From Siminovitchia sediminis (GTDB taxonomy: Bacteria; Bacillota; Bacilli; Bacillales; Bacillaceae_C), in NCBI RefSeq assembly GCF_042680885.1, contig NZ_JBHUEO010000001.1:12627-76626 (forward strand): DNA of 64,000 bases. Direction: 5' to 3'. Below the pieces are notes generated by a model. The model was not told the origin of the DNA, made no database searches, and saw only the letters and a program-made list of their open reading frames with translations. The position numbers and the translations under genes are program-made. Positions 43,609-51,071 of this stretch are shown piece by piece (position 1 is the stretch's first letter; each line of letters begins with the position of its first letter).

Positions 43609-43652
43609 CATAGCACCTCATGGATCATCAAACATCCGGAGGTGCTTTTTTA
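43609..43652 (+). terminator. Rho-independent terminator
   Basis: The stem AGCACCTC / GAGGTGCT has a long loop and is followed by six T residues, 11 bases after the lipoprotein stop. Confidence 0.85.
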
Positions 43653-43740
43653 AATGCATTCTCCAGATATGTAAAAGGTTTTTCACATTTTTTGTCGTAC
43701 TCATCTATAAGTATGCTTTTACAAATAACTTAGAAAGGGG

Positions 43741-44568
43741 TTGCTTTTTATTTATACAGATAAAAAGAAAAAGATACATCGTGCCGCCTATGGCACTAAT
43801 GAAAATCAATTTGGTGATTTACGAATTCCGGAAGGCAGCGGTCCCTTCCCGGTAGCGATCATCATTCATGGAGGCTTTTGGAGAGCGGCATTTGATCTGG
43901 AGCAAATGAATCAATTGGCGGATGCCTTAACAAATCATGGAGTTGCTGCCTGGAATGTAGAATATCGCCGTGTTGGCCAAGAGGGAGGAGGCTGGCCGGG
44001 AACATTTTTGGATATTGCAAAAGCAGCTGACCATCTTCGAGTACTTGCTAAATCGTATCCACTTGATATGACTCGTGTAATCGCCGTCGGCCATTCAGCA
44101 GGCGGGCATCTGGCTTCATGGCTCGCAGCACGTCACAAACTTCCCGCAGACAGTGAATTATACACGTCAGATCATCCTTTGCCCTTAAAAGGAGTGATCA
44201 GTCTTGCCGGAGTTTGTGATTTAGAATTAATGCATGATATACACCAAATGAAAGAGACATTATATGGAATTGTTGATAATCCAACCCGTGATTTCATCGG
44301 CGGAAAGCCGGAAGAACAGAAACGCCGCTATCAAGATGGATCACCGCGTGAACTTTTACCGATAGGTGTACCGCATGTTCTTATTCATGGCACTTTAGAC
44401 GTCAACGTCCCAGTAGGGTTAAGTGAGCATTTTGAAAGGGCTGCCGCCCAGTCAGGGGATTCAGTCACCCTTAAAACAATTCCGACAGCCGAGCATTTCA
44501 AGTTGATTTTGCCGGATATGGAGGCTTGGCCGGTTTTGTTAGAAGCGGTGGATACTTTGTTAAAGTAA
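43741..44568 (+). CDS. Alpha/beta hydrolase (kynurenine formamidase/esterase-like)
   Basis: A 275-residue hydrolase. The H-G-G-F-W oxyanion motif is near residue 43, as in hormone-sensitive-lipase and arylformamidase relatives. The nucleophile is in G-H-S-A-G-G-H near 118. The acid Asp is probably in H-G-T-L-D near 221, and the His is in A-E-H-F near 251. Kynurenine formamidase-like enzymes share this H-G-G-x-W and G-H-S-A-G-G-H pattern. The marked start is a TTG at 43741 that lies directly after the AAAGGGG site, closer than usual, so the real start may be a few codons later. Confidence 0.82.
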   Translation: MLFIYTDKKKKIHRAAYGTNENQFGDLRIPEGSGPFPVAIIIHGGFWRAAFDLEQMNQLADALTNHGVAAWNVEYRRVGQEGGGWPGTFLDIAKAADHLRVLAKSYPLDMTRVIAVGHSAGGHLASWLAARHKLPADSELYTSDHPLPLKGVISLAGVCDLELMHDIHQMKETLYGIVDNPTRDFIGGKPEEQKRRYQDGSPRELLPIGVPHVLIHGTLDVNVPVGLSEHFERAAAQSGDSVTLKTIPTAEHFKLILPDMEAWPVLLEAVDTLLK

Positions 44569-44570
44569 AC

Positions 44571-44608
44571 AAAAAAGGTTGTGAGCTTTTTATTCTCACA
44601 ACCTTTTT
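44571..44608. terminator. Bidirectional hairpin terminator
   Basis: AAAAAAGGTTGTGAG pairs with CTCACAACCTTTTT around a nine-base loop. It serves the hydrolase gene and may also serve the convergent DinB gene. Confidence 0.9.
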
Positions 44609-44707
44609 GGAGGCAGTTCTTTCCGATGGTAGTCAATTACGCTTATCCGCAAAGATTGACTGCCTCCATTGAAGTTCCTCTATGCCGGAATAAAATTCAG
44701 ATGATGT

Positions 44708-45166
44708 TTATTTCAATACATTCTGCATGGATTTCACGATACCCAGATGGATACCGTCATGCCAAGTTACAAACTGGAGTGCCGCATCAACAGTATCCAG
44801 CTTTAAATAACGGATATCAACCGTCTCTGAAGCCCGATTCTTTACTTTGCCTTGAAAAAACTCCATGATGCGTTTGCCCTGTTTTTTTAAGGCGTCCATG
44901 ATTTCAACCACAGAAGGGGGCTCTTCTTCCCATTTAAACGGACTTGTCCCATCAATAAAGAAATCGTACCATTCCGGATGAATGATCTCATAGTCTTTAT
45001 CTGCTTTGCTCAAATAGTCTTCGGCCGTAATATACATATGACCGGCATTCCAGCGGATTGTATTCGGAAAATTTTCGATTTTTGTATCCCAAGTACCTTC
45101 TTTTGTATTTCCCAAGGCGATCAATACAGCTGCCCGGGAATATTCGAACATATTTAGCGATTCCAT
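44708..45166 (-). CDS. DinB-family protein
   Basis: A 152-residue DinB/YfiT-type four-helix bundle. The three metal-binding His residues of the family are recognisable: W-N-A-G-H-M near residue 43, and W-H-D-G-I-H near 135-140. DinB-fold enzymes are often thiol-dependent transferases, for example using bacillithiol. The substrate of this one is unknown. A GGAAG site precedes the ATG at 45166. A small gene ends 15 bases upstream and is likely co-transcribed. Confidence 0.88.
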   Translation of the reverse strand: MESLNMFEYSRAAVLIALGNTKEGTWDTKIENFPNTIRWNAGHMYITAEDYLSKADKDYEIIHPEWYDFFIDGTSPFKWEEEPPSVVEIMDALKKQGKRIMEFFQGKVKNRASETVDIRYLKLDTVDAALQFVTWHDGIHLGIVKSMQNVLK

Positions 45167-45181
45167 TTTATCGAACTTCCT

Positions 45182-45346
45182 TTATCCTTGTTTTACAACA
45201 TTATATTCCACAATTACAGGGACTTCCAATGATTTGTTTATAACGTAAACATCTTGATGGTAAATCCCCTTGCCATGACTCACTACACATCGGCCCGGGC
45301 TAAGAGGGTAAATGGTGGCTTCAAAATAACATATGGCTCTGTTCAT
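45182..45346 (-). CDS. Small hypothetical protein, 54 residues
   Basis: A short frame starting at the ATG at 45346 with AAGGTG six bases upstream. The product is mostly beta-like (Y-F-E-A-T-I-Y-P-L-S-P-G-R-C, V-I-V-E-Y-N-V-V). I do not recognise it. It lies just ahead of the DinB gene on the same strand, which supports it being real. Confidence 0.45.
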   Translation of the reverse strand: MNRAICYFEATIYPLSPGRCVVSHGKGIYHQDVYVINKSLEVPVIVEYNVVKQG

Positions 45347-45459
45347 CCCATTCACCTTAAAAACCCATGCCAACTCAACGCTTTTCAAAAGTTTATTTAC
45401 AATTATGTATAGATTTTTCGACAAAAGCATGGGGATGTTTCAAAAAGGGAAATATGAGG

Positions 45460-45488
45460 GTGACGTACCGGTTTTTTTTAAGTATAAT
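45460..45488 (+). promoter_or_regulatory. Promoter of the HPr kinase-like gene
   Basis: GTGACG and a perfect TATAAT are spaced by 17 bases, placing the transcription start about 35 bases before the coding start. Confidence 0.6.
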
Positions 45489-45528
45489 CCAACATGATAA
45501 GGTATTTAGATATGGAGAGTGCATTGAA

Positions 45529-46446
45529 TTGAAAACGATAACAGTTCAGGACTTAATCGATAGATTTTCATTGGAAGTTTTGGCTGGAAAAGATCACTTG
45601 GACCGTAAAATTACCACAAACCGTGCCCATCGCCCGGGTCTGGAGTTTGTGGGCTATTTTGACTTTTTCCCAACTGAGCTTGTTCAGGTACTTGGTGTTA
45701 AGGAGCTTACTTTTTTAAAAAGATTAAGTGACCAGGAACAAAAGTTAAGAATCGGCAATATCGTGAACTATCACCCGCCTTGTTTTATTATTACAGCGCA
45801 CCAGGAGTGTCCCAAATACTTGATGGAATGCTGCATTAATGAAAAGATCCCTTTGCTTCGGACAGATGATGACCCTACATCTGAATTCATCCGGAAAATG
45901 GATGCTTATTTGTTAAAGGCACTTGCACCGGAAATGGCCATTCACGGTGTTTGCGTAAATGTTTCGGGTATTGGCGTTTTACTTAGAGGGAAATCGGGCA
46001 TCGGAAAAAGCGAAACCGCCCATACATTAATCAGAAGGGGACACCGCCTTGTTGCCGATGATGTGGTTACCATTAAAAAGCTCGGTCCTCAAACTATTTT
46101 GGGCACCCATGACAATACGACCAGGGAACTGCTTGCTCTGCGGAGCATCGGGCTTGTAAACGTGGTGCGTCTATACGGAAGAGAGGCGTTTCAGGATCAA
46201 ACACGGATTGTGCTGGATATTGAGTTGACCAAATGGGAAGAAAACTCCCTGAATAATGAATTGGAGCATGAGCCACAATTTACCGATTATATGGGTGTGA
46301 AGATTCCGCATATAGAAATCCAGCTTCAGCCCGGGCGTGATGTGGCTGGCTTGATCGAAGCGGCTGCAAACAATTGGTATCTTCAGAAAGAGGGTTACAG
46401 TGCTGCGGAAGAGTTCTCAAAAAGGCTTGGAATTGATCATATTTAG
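45529..46446 (+). CDS. hprK: Divergent HPr kinase/phosphorylase-like protein
   Basis: A 305-residue protein with the full HprK layout: an N-terminal domain with R-P-G-L-E-F-V-G-Y-F, then the kinase core with I-H-G-V, the P-loop G-K-S-G-I-G-K-S-E-T and H-R-L-V-A-D-D. However, the HprK signature that normally reads E-I-R-G-L-G-I is A-L-R-S-I-G-L here, and the usual L-F-G-A-G-A-V is L-Y-G-R-E-A-F. The late P-G-R motif is kept. It is not beside lgt, as standard hprK genes of Bacillus are. HprK phosphorylates HPr on Ser-46 in catabolite repression; this copy may be a paralog with another target. The start is a TTG at 45529. Confidence 0.8.
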   Translation: MKTITVQDLIDRFSLEVLAGKDHLDRKITTNRAHRPGLEFVGYFDFFPTELVQVLGVKELTFLKRLSDQEQKLRIGNIVNYHPPCFIITAHQECPKYLMECCINEKIPLLRTDDDPTSEFIRKMDAYLLKALAPEMAIHGVCVNVSGIGVLLRGKSGIGKSETAHTLIRRGHRLVADDVVTIKKLGPQTILGTHDNTTRELLALRSIGLVNVVRLYGREAFQDQTRIVLDIELTKWEENSLNNELEHEPQFTDYMGVKIPHIEIQLQPGRDVAGLIEAAANNWYLQKEGYSAAEEFSKRLGIDHI

Positions 46447-46552
46447 ACGACTCCCTTAGCCGCCAAATCTCGGTGTGTAATGACTATCTGTACGTATTTG
46501 ATAAAATCCTCCTATAATTTGGAGGTGTCCCGGGTTTGCCCGGGGTTAAACT

Positions 46553-46597
46553 AAAAAGACAGACAGGCAACATTTTTAATGCCTGTCTGTCTTTTTT
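46553..46597 (+). terminator. Rho-independent terminator
   Basis: A 17-base perfect stem (AAAAAGACAGACAGGCA and its complement) is followed by six T residues. Two smaller inverted repeats (CCTCC-TATAATTT-GGAGG and CCCGGG-TTTG-CCCGGG) lie between it and the HprK stop. Confidence 0.9.
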
Positions 46598-46660
46598 CAG
46601 TTATTAAGTATAAGGGAGATGTGATTGTGAGCAGCCTCCAGGCTTTGGACGAATCTTACA

Positions 46661-46735
46661 TTATTTTTGTAATTCTACAGAAATGGCCAAAATAATTAAA
46701 GTGACAATCATGATGGAGAATATCACCATGAACAT
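46661..46735 (-). CDS. 24-residue membrane micro-protein of the oxidase operon
   Basis: Twelve bases after the oxidase subunit I stop, an ATG at 46735 follows a good AAGGAG site at the ideal distance. It encodes 24 residues that form one hydrophobic helix (M-F-M-V-I-F-S-I-M-I-V-T-L-I-I-L-A-I-S-V) with a short charged end (E-L-Q-K). It is the last frame of the oxidase operon. Very small single-helix subunits are known in haem-copper oxidases. I infer that this is one, but it is not a family I can name. Confidence 0.55.
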   Translation of the reverse strand: MFMVIFSIMIVTLIILAISVELQK

Positions 46736-46747
46736 TCGATCAACTCC

Positions 46748-48400
46748 TTACCATGTAATAAAACCTCTGGAACCTGGCGGAGAATGCTGGATCATTTCAG
46801 TCAGCGGCATGGCATAGGCCATAAGGATGAGTGCCAATGCAATGCCTACCCATAATCCCCAATTTTCCAGTAATTTCGCTGTATGAGATGTGTCGCTTTT
46901 CGCGATCGGAAACTCTACTGCTTCTTCTTCTGTTGCAGCTTTAGGGGTTACAAACATCAGGTTAGCGACGATGTATACCAGCAGCATCGCTGAGAAGAAT
47001 AAAATCGTACCCCCAATGGCCATTGTTACATGGTTCGAAAGAATGCCCTGAAACCATTCAAGTGCTGATTCGTGACCGTTGTATCCTGAGTAAGCTGTTC
47101 TTCTTGGTGCCCCGAGCAATCCAAGCAAATGCTGGGCAGTGGACATCAGGAGCATACCGACAGCCCAAGAAAAGATTTGGATATGGGCCAATTTTTGTAA
47201 ATATTTTGGAAAAGTTCTGCCTGTCAAGTACGGAACAAGCCAGAATGTTACACCCATAAAGGTCATGGCCACAGGCGTTCCCACTGTAATATGGAAATGT
47301 CCTACGACCCATAGCGTATTGTGAACTAGTTCGTTCAATTGAAAGCTTGCATTGACGATCCCGCCTGCACCGCCAGGAATAAAGAACAACATGGCAATGA
47401 ACAGAGAAGTAAAGCGGACGTCTTTCCAGGGAAGCTTTTTAAACCAGCCGAACAGTCCGGTTGCCCCCTTTTTTCTGCCGGAAGTTTCGAAAGTGGCAAA
47501 CATGGAAAAGGCAGTCATCAATGTAGGTACTACGACCATAAATGTTAAAACAACCTGCAGAAATTTCCAAAAGCTATCGATACCGGGTTCTGTCAATTGG
47601 TGATGGAATCCGACCGGGAACGAAAATAGGATAAACAGTACGAAAGAAAATCTGGCTAACGAATCACTGAACACATCTGTGCCAATGATTTTCGGCATGA
47701 CGACATACCAAGCCATATAGGCAGGCAGCAGCCAGAAATAGACGAGCGGGTGTCCAAAGTACCAGAATAAGGAACGGCTCAATTCCACGTTAATCGTCTC
47801 TGTCCAGCCAAATGACCAGGGAATATACTGAAACAAAACAGTGGTTACAACACCCAAGCAGGCGATGATCCATAACAACAGGGTGGCTACTGTCATATAA
47901 GCAAACAACGGACTGAATTTCCCTTTGTTTTGTTTCTTCCAAACAAGATAATGTCCGAGTAAGGCAAAGCTGGTGAACCATGTTCCGACGATCAATAATG
48001 CCAAACCTACATAAAACCAGCCGCTTGCTTTTAACGGAGCATAAAACGTATAAAGTACAGATGCTTCTCCGGAGATAATCATGGCAGTAGCCAGGGTGGT
48101 TCCAATGGCCGTTACCCACAGTCCCAGCCATAAAAAGAAACGGACCCTGGGACCGAAAGAGCCGAGTGTTTTACTCATTCCGGCAATCAGGAAGGCAAAT
48201 ATAAAAAACGTCGTAAACACAAGTGCAAGCAACACGCCATGTGCCGTTAAAATCTGATAATAATCCAGGAATTTGGGCAGCTGCAATTTATCGTTTCTAA
48301 TAAATACTTGAAGAAGTCCACAAAATGTACCAATAATAAATGCAATATACGATATCCCGATATTCCAAAGTGCTAGTTGTCTGTCACTCTTTGCTATCAT
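46748..48400 (-). CDS. cbaA: ba3-type cytochrome c oxidase subunit I
   Basis: A 550-residue haem-copper oxidase catalytic subunit of the ba3 (B-type) class, with about 13 membrane helices. The Cu-B His and cross-linked Tyr are in F-G-H-P-L-V-Y-F near residue 215, the Cu-B His pair in G-F-H-H-Q near 270, and the haem ligands in V-V-G-H-F-H-I-T near 360. The first haem ligand lies in L-T-A-H-G-V-L near 50. It reduces oxygen to water and pumps protons, usually with high oxygen affinity. It overlaps the subunit II gene by four bases. Confidence 0.95.
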   Translation of the reverse strand: MIAKSDRQLALWNIGISYIAFIIGTFCGLLQVFIRNDKLQLPKFLDYYQILTAHGVLLALVFTTFFIFAFLIAGMSKTLGSFGPRVRFFLWLGLWVTAIGTTLATAMIISGEASVLYTFYAPLKASGWFYVGLALLIVGTWFTSFALLGHYLVWKKQNKGKFSPLFAYMTVATLLLWIIACLGVVTTVLFQYIPWSFGWTETINVELSRSLFWYFGHPLVYFWLLPAYMAWYVVMPKIIGTDVFSDSLARFSFVLFILFSFPVGFHHQLTEPGIDSFWKFLQVVLTFMVVVPTLMTAFSMFATFETSGRKKGATGLFGWFKKLPWKDVRFTSLFIAMLFFIPGGAGGIVNASFQLNELVHNTLWVVGHFHITVGTPVAMTFMGVTFWLVPYLTGRTFPKYLQKLAHIQIFSWAVGMLLMSTAQHLLGLLGAPRRTAYSGYNGHESALEWFQGILSNHVTMAIGGTILFFSAMLLVYIVANLMFVTPKAATEEEAVEFPIAKSDTSHTAKLLENWGLWVGIALALILMAYAMPLTEMIQHSPPGSRGFITW

Positions 48401-48870
48401 GGTTCATACACCTCAATTTCCGTTGACATATAATGGTGGCCTGTTCCGCAATATTCATTACAAAGAATTAAATAAGTACCGGGGTTTTTGAAAGTATAAC
48501 TTTTTTGGGTAATCCTTCCTGGAACGGCCATCATATTTACCTTTGTATCGTCAATGGTAAAACTATGAACAACATCTGTGCTCGTTATTGTAAAAATAAT
48601 TTCCTTGCCCGCTGGAACTCGGATCTCCTGGGGGTCATAGCCGAACGCCTTTGCAACAGCGACCACTTCATATGTGTCTTCATCAATCTGTCTTACGCCC
48701 GGATTATCAAATGGGGCAGTTTCATTCACTTTTTCGGGATCAATCGTATCCAAACCTCCCGAAGGTTCATGACCATGGGCAAAAGCGGTCACGCCGACAA
48801 TGCTTAAAAATACAACAAGCGATAAAATCCCAAAGGCTAACCAAATTTTCTCGTACTTATGAAAATGCAT
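48397..48870 (-). CDS. cbaB: ba3-type cytochrome c oxidase subunit II
   Basis: A 157-residue Cu-A subunit. One membrane helix lies at about 10-32. The Cu-A site is formed by the His in V-V-H-S-F-T near 113 and by C-N-E-Y-C-G-T-G-H-H-Y-M near 137-148. It accepts electrons from cytochrome c and passes them to subunit I. The short length and single helix are typical of ba3 oxidases rather than aa3 oxidases. An AGCAGGTGA site precedes the ATG. Confidence 0.95.
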   Translation of the reverse strand: MHFHKYEKIWLAFGILSLVVFLSIVGVTAFAHGHEPSGGLDTIDPEKVNETAPFDNPGVRQIDEDTYEVVAVAKAFGYDPQEIRVPAGKEIIFTITSTDVVHSFTIDDTKVNMMAVPGRITQKSYTFKNPGTYLILCNEYCGTGHHYMSTEIEVYEP

Positions 48871-48892
48871 ATTTTGTCACCTGCTTTTTTTA

Positions 48893-49045
48893 TTATCTGG
48901 CTGCGTACATAATATAGGCAGCTGCCCACATTGCGATCATGACAACACCTACTCCCATTACACTGACGAGCGTTCCTTTTAACTTCGGCTCTGAATCATT
49001 CCTGGTTTTGGACAAAGGTCCTGTCTCTTGCGGATGCTTAGCCAC
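48893..49045 (-). CDS. cbaD: Small oxidase subunit (CbaD/subunit IIa-like), 50 residues
   Basis: A 50-residue protein starting with GTG at 49045 after GGGAGG. Its hydrophilic N-terminal half is rich in Lys, Glu and Pro, and one C-terminal membrane helix (residues 25-48, M-G-V-G-V-V-M-I-A-M-W-A-A-A-Y-I-M-Y-A-A-R) ends the protein. It sits directly before subunit II, 22 bases apart. The layout matches the cytochrome oxidase subunit 2A encoded at the same place in other Bacillus ba3 operons. Confidence 0.8.
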   Translation of the reverse strand: MAKHPQETGPLSKTRNDSEPKLKGTLVSVMGVGVVMIAMWAAAYIMYAAR

Positions 49046-49079
49046 TGTATAGTCTACCTCCCATATGATTTCTGTCTTT

Positions 49080-49122
49080 ATCGTAATCTTGCTGTTTCAT
49101 CGCATCTGTGATAAAAGTCACA
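49080..49122 (-). promoter_or_regulatory. Fnr box and -10 element of the ba3 oxidase operon
   Basis: A perfect Fnr palindrome TGTGA-TAAAAG-TCACA lies at 49107-49122. On the minus strand a TACGAT -10 box follows at 49085-49080. This puts the palindrome centre about 41.5 bases before the expected transcription start, the classic class II activation position. The fnr gene itself is immediately upstream. Expression under low oxygen is therefore likely. Confidence 0.75.
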
Positions 49123-49168
49123 ATCCCCGGCAAGTTCACAAGACCTTCATAAGTACTTCATTTTTTAG

Positions 49169-49203
49169 ACAAAAAAAACCACGGTACGGGACCGCGGATC
49201 TAA
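49169..49203 (-). terminator. Terminator of fnr
   Basis: On the minus strand, GATCCGCGGT pairs with ACCGTGG around a short loop, followed by eight T residues. It lies at the fnr stop codon. Confidence 0.75.
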
Positions 49204-49886
49204 TCTATTCTGCATATTTCAATTGGACAGTTTTCACAATGAATTTCATTTTTGAGATACTGAAGGTCACAGATGACCATTTTACCGTTTTCCATTTTAA
49301 TGATTCCCTCATGTTTTAAGGTATTGAGCAGGCGATTCACAACTTCGCGGCTCATGCCGCAAAAATTGGCGAGCTCTTGATTCGTCACGTGCAGATCGAT
49401 CAGAACTCCATCCTCTCTCTCGTTACCGTAACTATTGGTCATACGGATCAATGTGGAATACAATGCTCCTTTTTTCCCGTGTAAAATGAGATCTCTGAAT
49501 TTTGATTGAGTCTTTTGCTGCTGTTCGCCCATCATTTGTAAAATTCCAATTGTAAGTCCCGGGTTTGTCAACAGCTTTTCTTCTAATTCCCGCTTGGCAA
49601 TTTTTATATAATGTCCGTTTTCAATGACTTTGGCTTGTACTCTATAGGCAGATTGGGCGCAAAACAGCTGTACCTCGCTGATCACATCATTTTTTCCGCA
49701 GATCCGAAAGGTAATTTCCCGTCCATCCGGGGTAATTTTCCCGATTCGCACCTTTCCTGAAAGGATATAGAAGAGGCTGTCAGCATGCTCTCCTTCTTGA
49801 AAGAGGAAACTGTCTTTTGTCATTTCCTTTTCAGGCTGTCCTTGCATAAGAAGTTTCTCTATCGGCTCTGTATCATGTTGAATCAT
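49200..49886 (-). CDS. fnr: Fnr-type oxygen-sensing regulator
   Basis: A 228-residue Crp/Fnr-family activator. A cyclic-nucleotide-binding-like domain fills about 15-125. The D-L-I-L-H-G-K-K-G-A-L-Y-S-T-L-I-R dimerisation helix region is close to that of Bacillus subtilis Fnr. A helix-turn-helix follows (T-N-Q-E-L-A-N-F-C-G-M-S-R-E-V-V-N-R-L). The C-terminus H-C-E-N-C-P-I-E-I-C-R-I-D carries the three Cys that, with an Asp, hold the 4Fe-4S cluster in Bacillus Fnr. It should activate genes without oxygen, including the downstream oxidase. I start it at 49886 (GGTGA upstream) rather than 49922. Confidence 0.92.
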   Translation of the reverse strand: MIQHDTEPIEKLLMQGQPEKEMTKDSFLFQEGEHADSLFYILSGKVRIGKITPDGREITFRICGKNDVISEVQLFCAQSAYRVQAKVIENGHYIKIAKRELEEKLLTNPGLTIGILQMMGEQQQKTQSKFRDLILHGKKGALYSTLIRMTNSYGNEREDGVLIDLHVTNQELANFCGMSREVVNRLLNTLKHEGIIKMENGKMVICDLQYLKNEIHCENCPIEICRID

Positions 49887-50049
49887 TATTCGTTCACCAT
49901 TTTCTAAAAATGTATGTTTCATATATGTTTAGAACCATTATACCATTTTCATTGGGTGTACTTTATGAAAATACTGTGTATTCAAAGCTTATCCTGTTTG
50001 GAGACATAAAAAAAGGGTATGAATGCTCTGTAGCAGGGGAGTGAGTAGT

Positions 50050-50784
50050 TTGCGGATTAATAAACCCATAATCGGAGTAACTTCCAATTTGGAATTTGTC
50101 AAAGAAAATATTAGTTATACTTTATATTACAGTTATTTGGAAGCCATAAAAAAAGCAGGGGGCATTCCCATTGTATTGACTCTGGGCAGCGAGGAAATGG
50201 TTGACAGGTGGGTAGAGATGATAGACGGACTTCTGTTAACTGGAGGGAATGACATCCATCCAAAGTACTATGACGGGGATCTGCATCCCGAACTGGGATT
50301 GTTAACACCAAAATTGGATCAATCAGATATGATGGTCATTAAAAGAGCGTATGAGGAGCGGCTCCCCATGCTGGGAATTTGTCGAGGTTCTCATTTAATT
50401 AATGTGGCGCTGGGCGGAACTTTACTTTCGGATATAAAATCGGAGCTTACTGATGCAGAGAATCATTTTGATAAAGGGAACCGGGAGAAAAAACTTAGCC
50501 ATAAGATTTATATTGAGAAAGATAGCATACTTTATAGCATATACCATCAGCCGGAAATTGAGGTAAACAGTTTTCATCATCAGGCGATTGACGAATTAGG
50601 AAAGGGGCTAAAATGTACGGCCCATGCAGCGGATGGGGTGATTGAGGCCTTTGAAAGTATCGATGGTACAATCATGGGTACTCAATTTCATCCAGAAGAG
50701 TTAAGAAAGTTCGATTATCATATGCATCAATTTTTATCGATTTTCATCGGGAATTGTAAAAAGAAGAAGGAGGGGCAGCTGTGA
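50050..50784 (+). CDS. Class I glutamine amidotransferase (PuuD-like, C26)
   Basis: A 244-residue enzyme of the gamma-glutamyl-gamma-aminobutyrate hydrolase family. The nucleophile is in L-G-I-C-R-G-S-H near residue 112. The His-Glu pair is in F-H-P-E-E near 216, and the L-L-L-T-G-G-N-D-I-H-P segment near 65 is diagnostic. PuuD acts in putrescine breakdown, but no other putrescine genes are here. I start it at the TTG at 50050 after GGGGAGTGAG; a GTG at 50041 and an ATG at 50023 are alternatives. Confidence 0.85.
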   Translation: MRINKPIIGVTSNLEFVKENISYTLYYSYLEAIKKAGGIPIVLTLGSEEMVDRWVEMIDGLLLTGGNDIHPKYYDGDLHPELGLLTPKLDQSDMMVIKRAYEERLPMLGICRGSHLINVALGGTLLSDIKSELTDAENHFDKGNREKKLSHKIYIEKDSILYSIYHQPEIEVNSFHHQAIDELGKGLKCTAHAADGVIEAFESIDGTIMGTQFHPEELRKFDYHMHQFLSIFIGNCKKKKEGQL

Positions 50785-50801
50785 GGCTGCTTTTTTTTAA
50801 A
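50775..50801 (+). terminator. Rho-independent terminator
   Basis: GCAGC-TGTGAG-GCTGC is followed by eight T residues. It overlaps the last codons of the amidotransferase gene and insulates the repeat array that follows. Confidence 0.8.
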
Positions 50802-50810
50802 AGAAAACAA

Positions 50811-50955
50811 TGTGTATACAATAAAGTAAACTTGTAAACAAATATTGCATAATTGTTTACAAAAATGTGCACATGTATACAAATCAGTAAACAATTTAAT
50901 ATGACAACATGTGTACATGTTACGTATACATGTACACATGTATACAAAATTGAAA
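50811..50955. repeat. Iteron array, candidate parC centromere
   Basis: An A/T-rich stretch packed with related motifs of the form TGT-(A/T/G)-(T/A)-ACA, mostly palindromic: TGTATACA at 50813 and 50874, TTGTAAACAA at 50832, TTGTTTACAA at 50853, TGTGCACA at 50866, GTAAACAA at 50887, AACATGTGTACATGTT at 50906, and the large palindrome GTATACATGT-AC-ACATGTATAC at 50924-50945. The array ends about 115 bases before an actin-like parM gene, with a parR-like gene behind it. This is the normal place of a type II partition centromere, which also serves as operator for ParR. Confidence 0.7.
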
Positions 50956-51071
50956 ACAAATCAACGGATAATAAAACCGCCGTTGACCGAAAAAAGAAAT
51001 TCAGGTAATCTTTATACATGCTTATAGAAATTTCCAGCCTATCACTTTATCAATGAAAGGATGAAAAAAGT

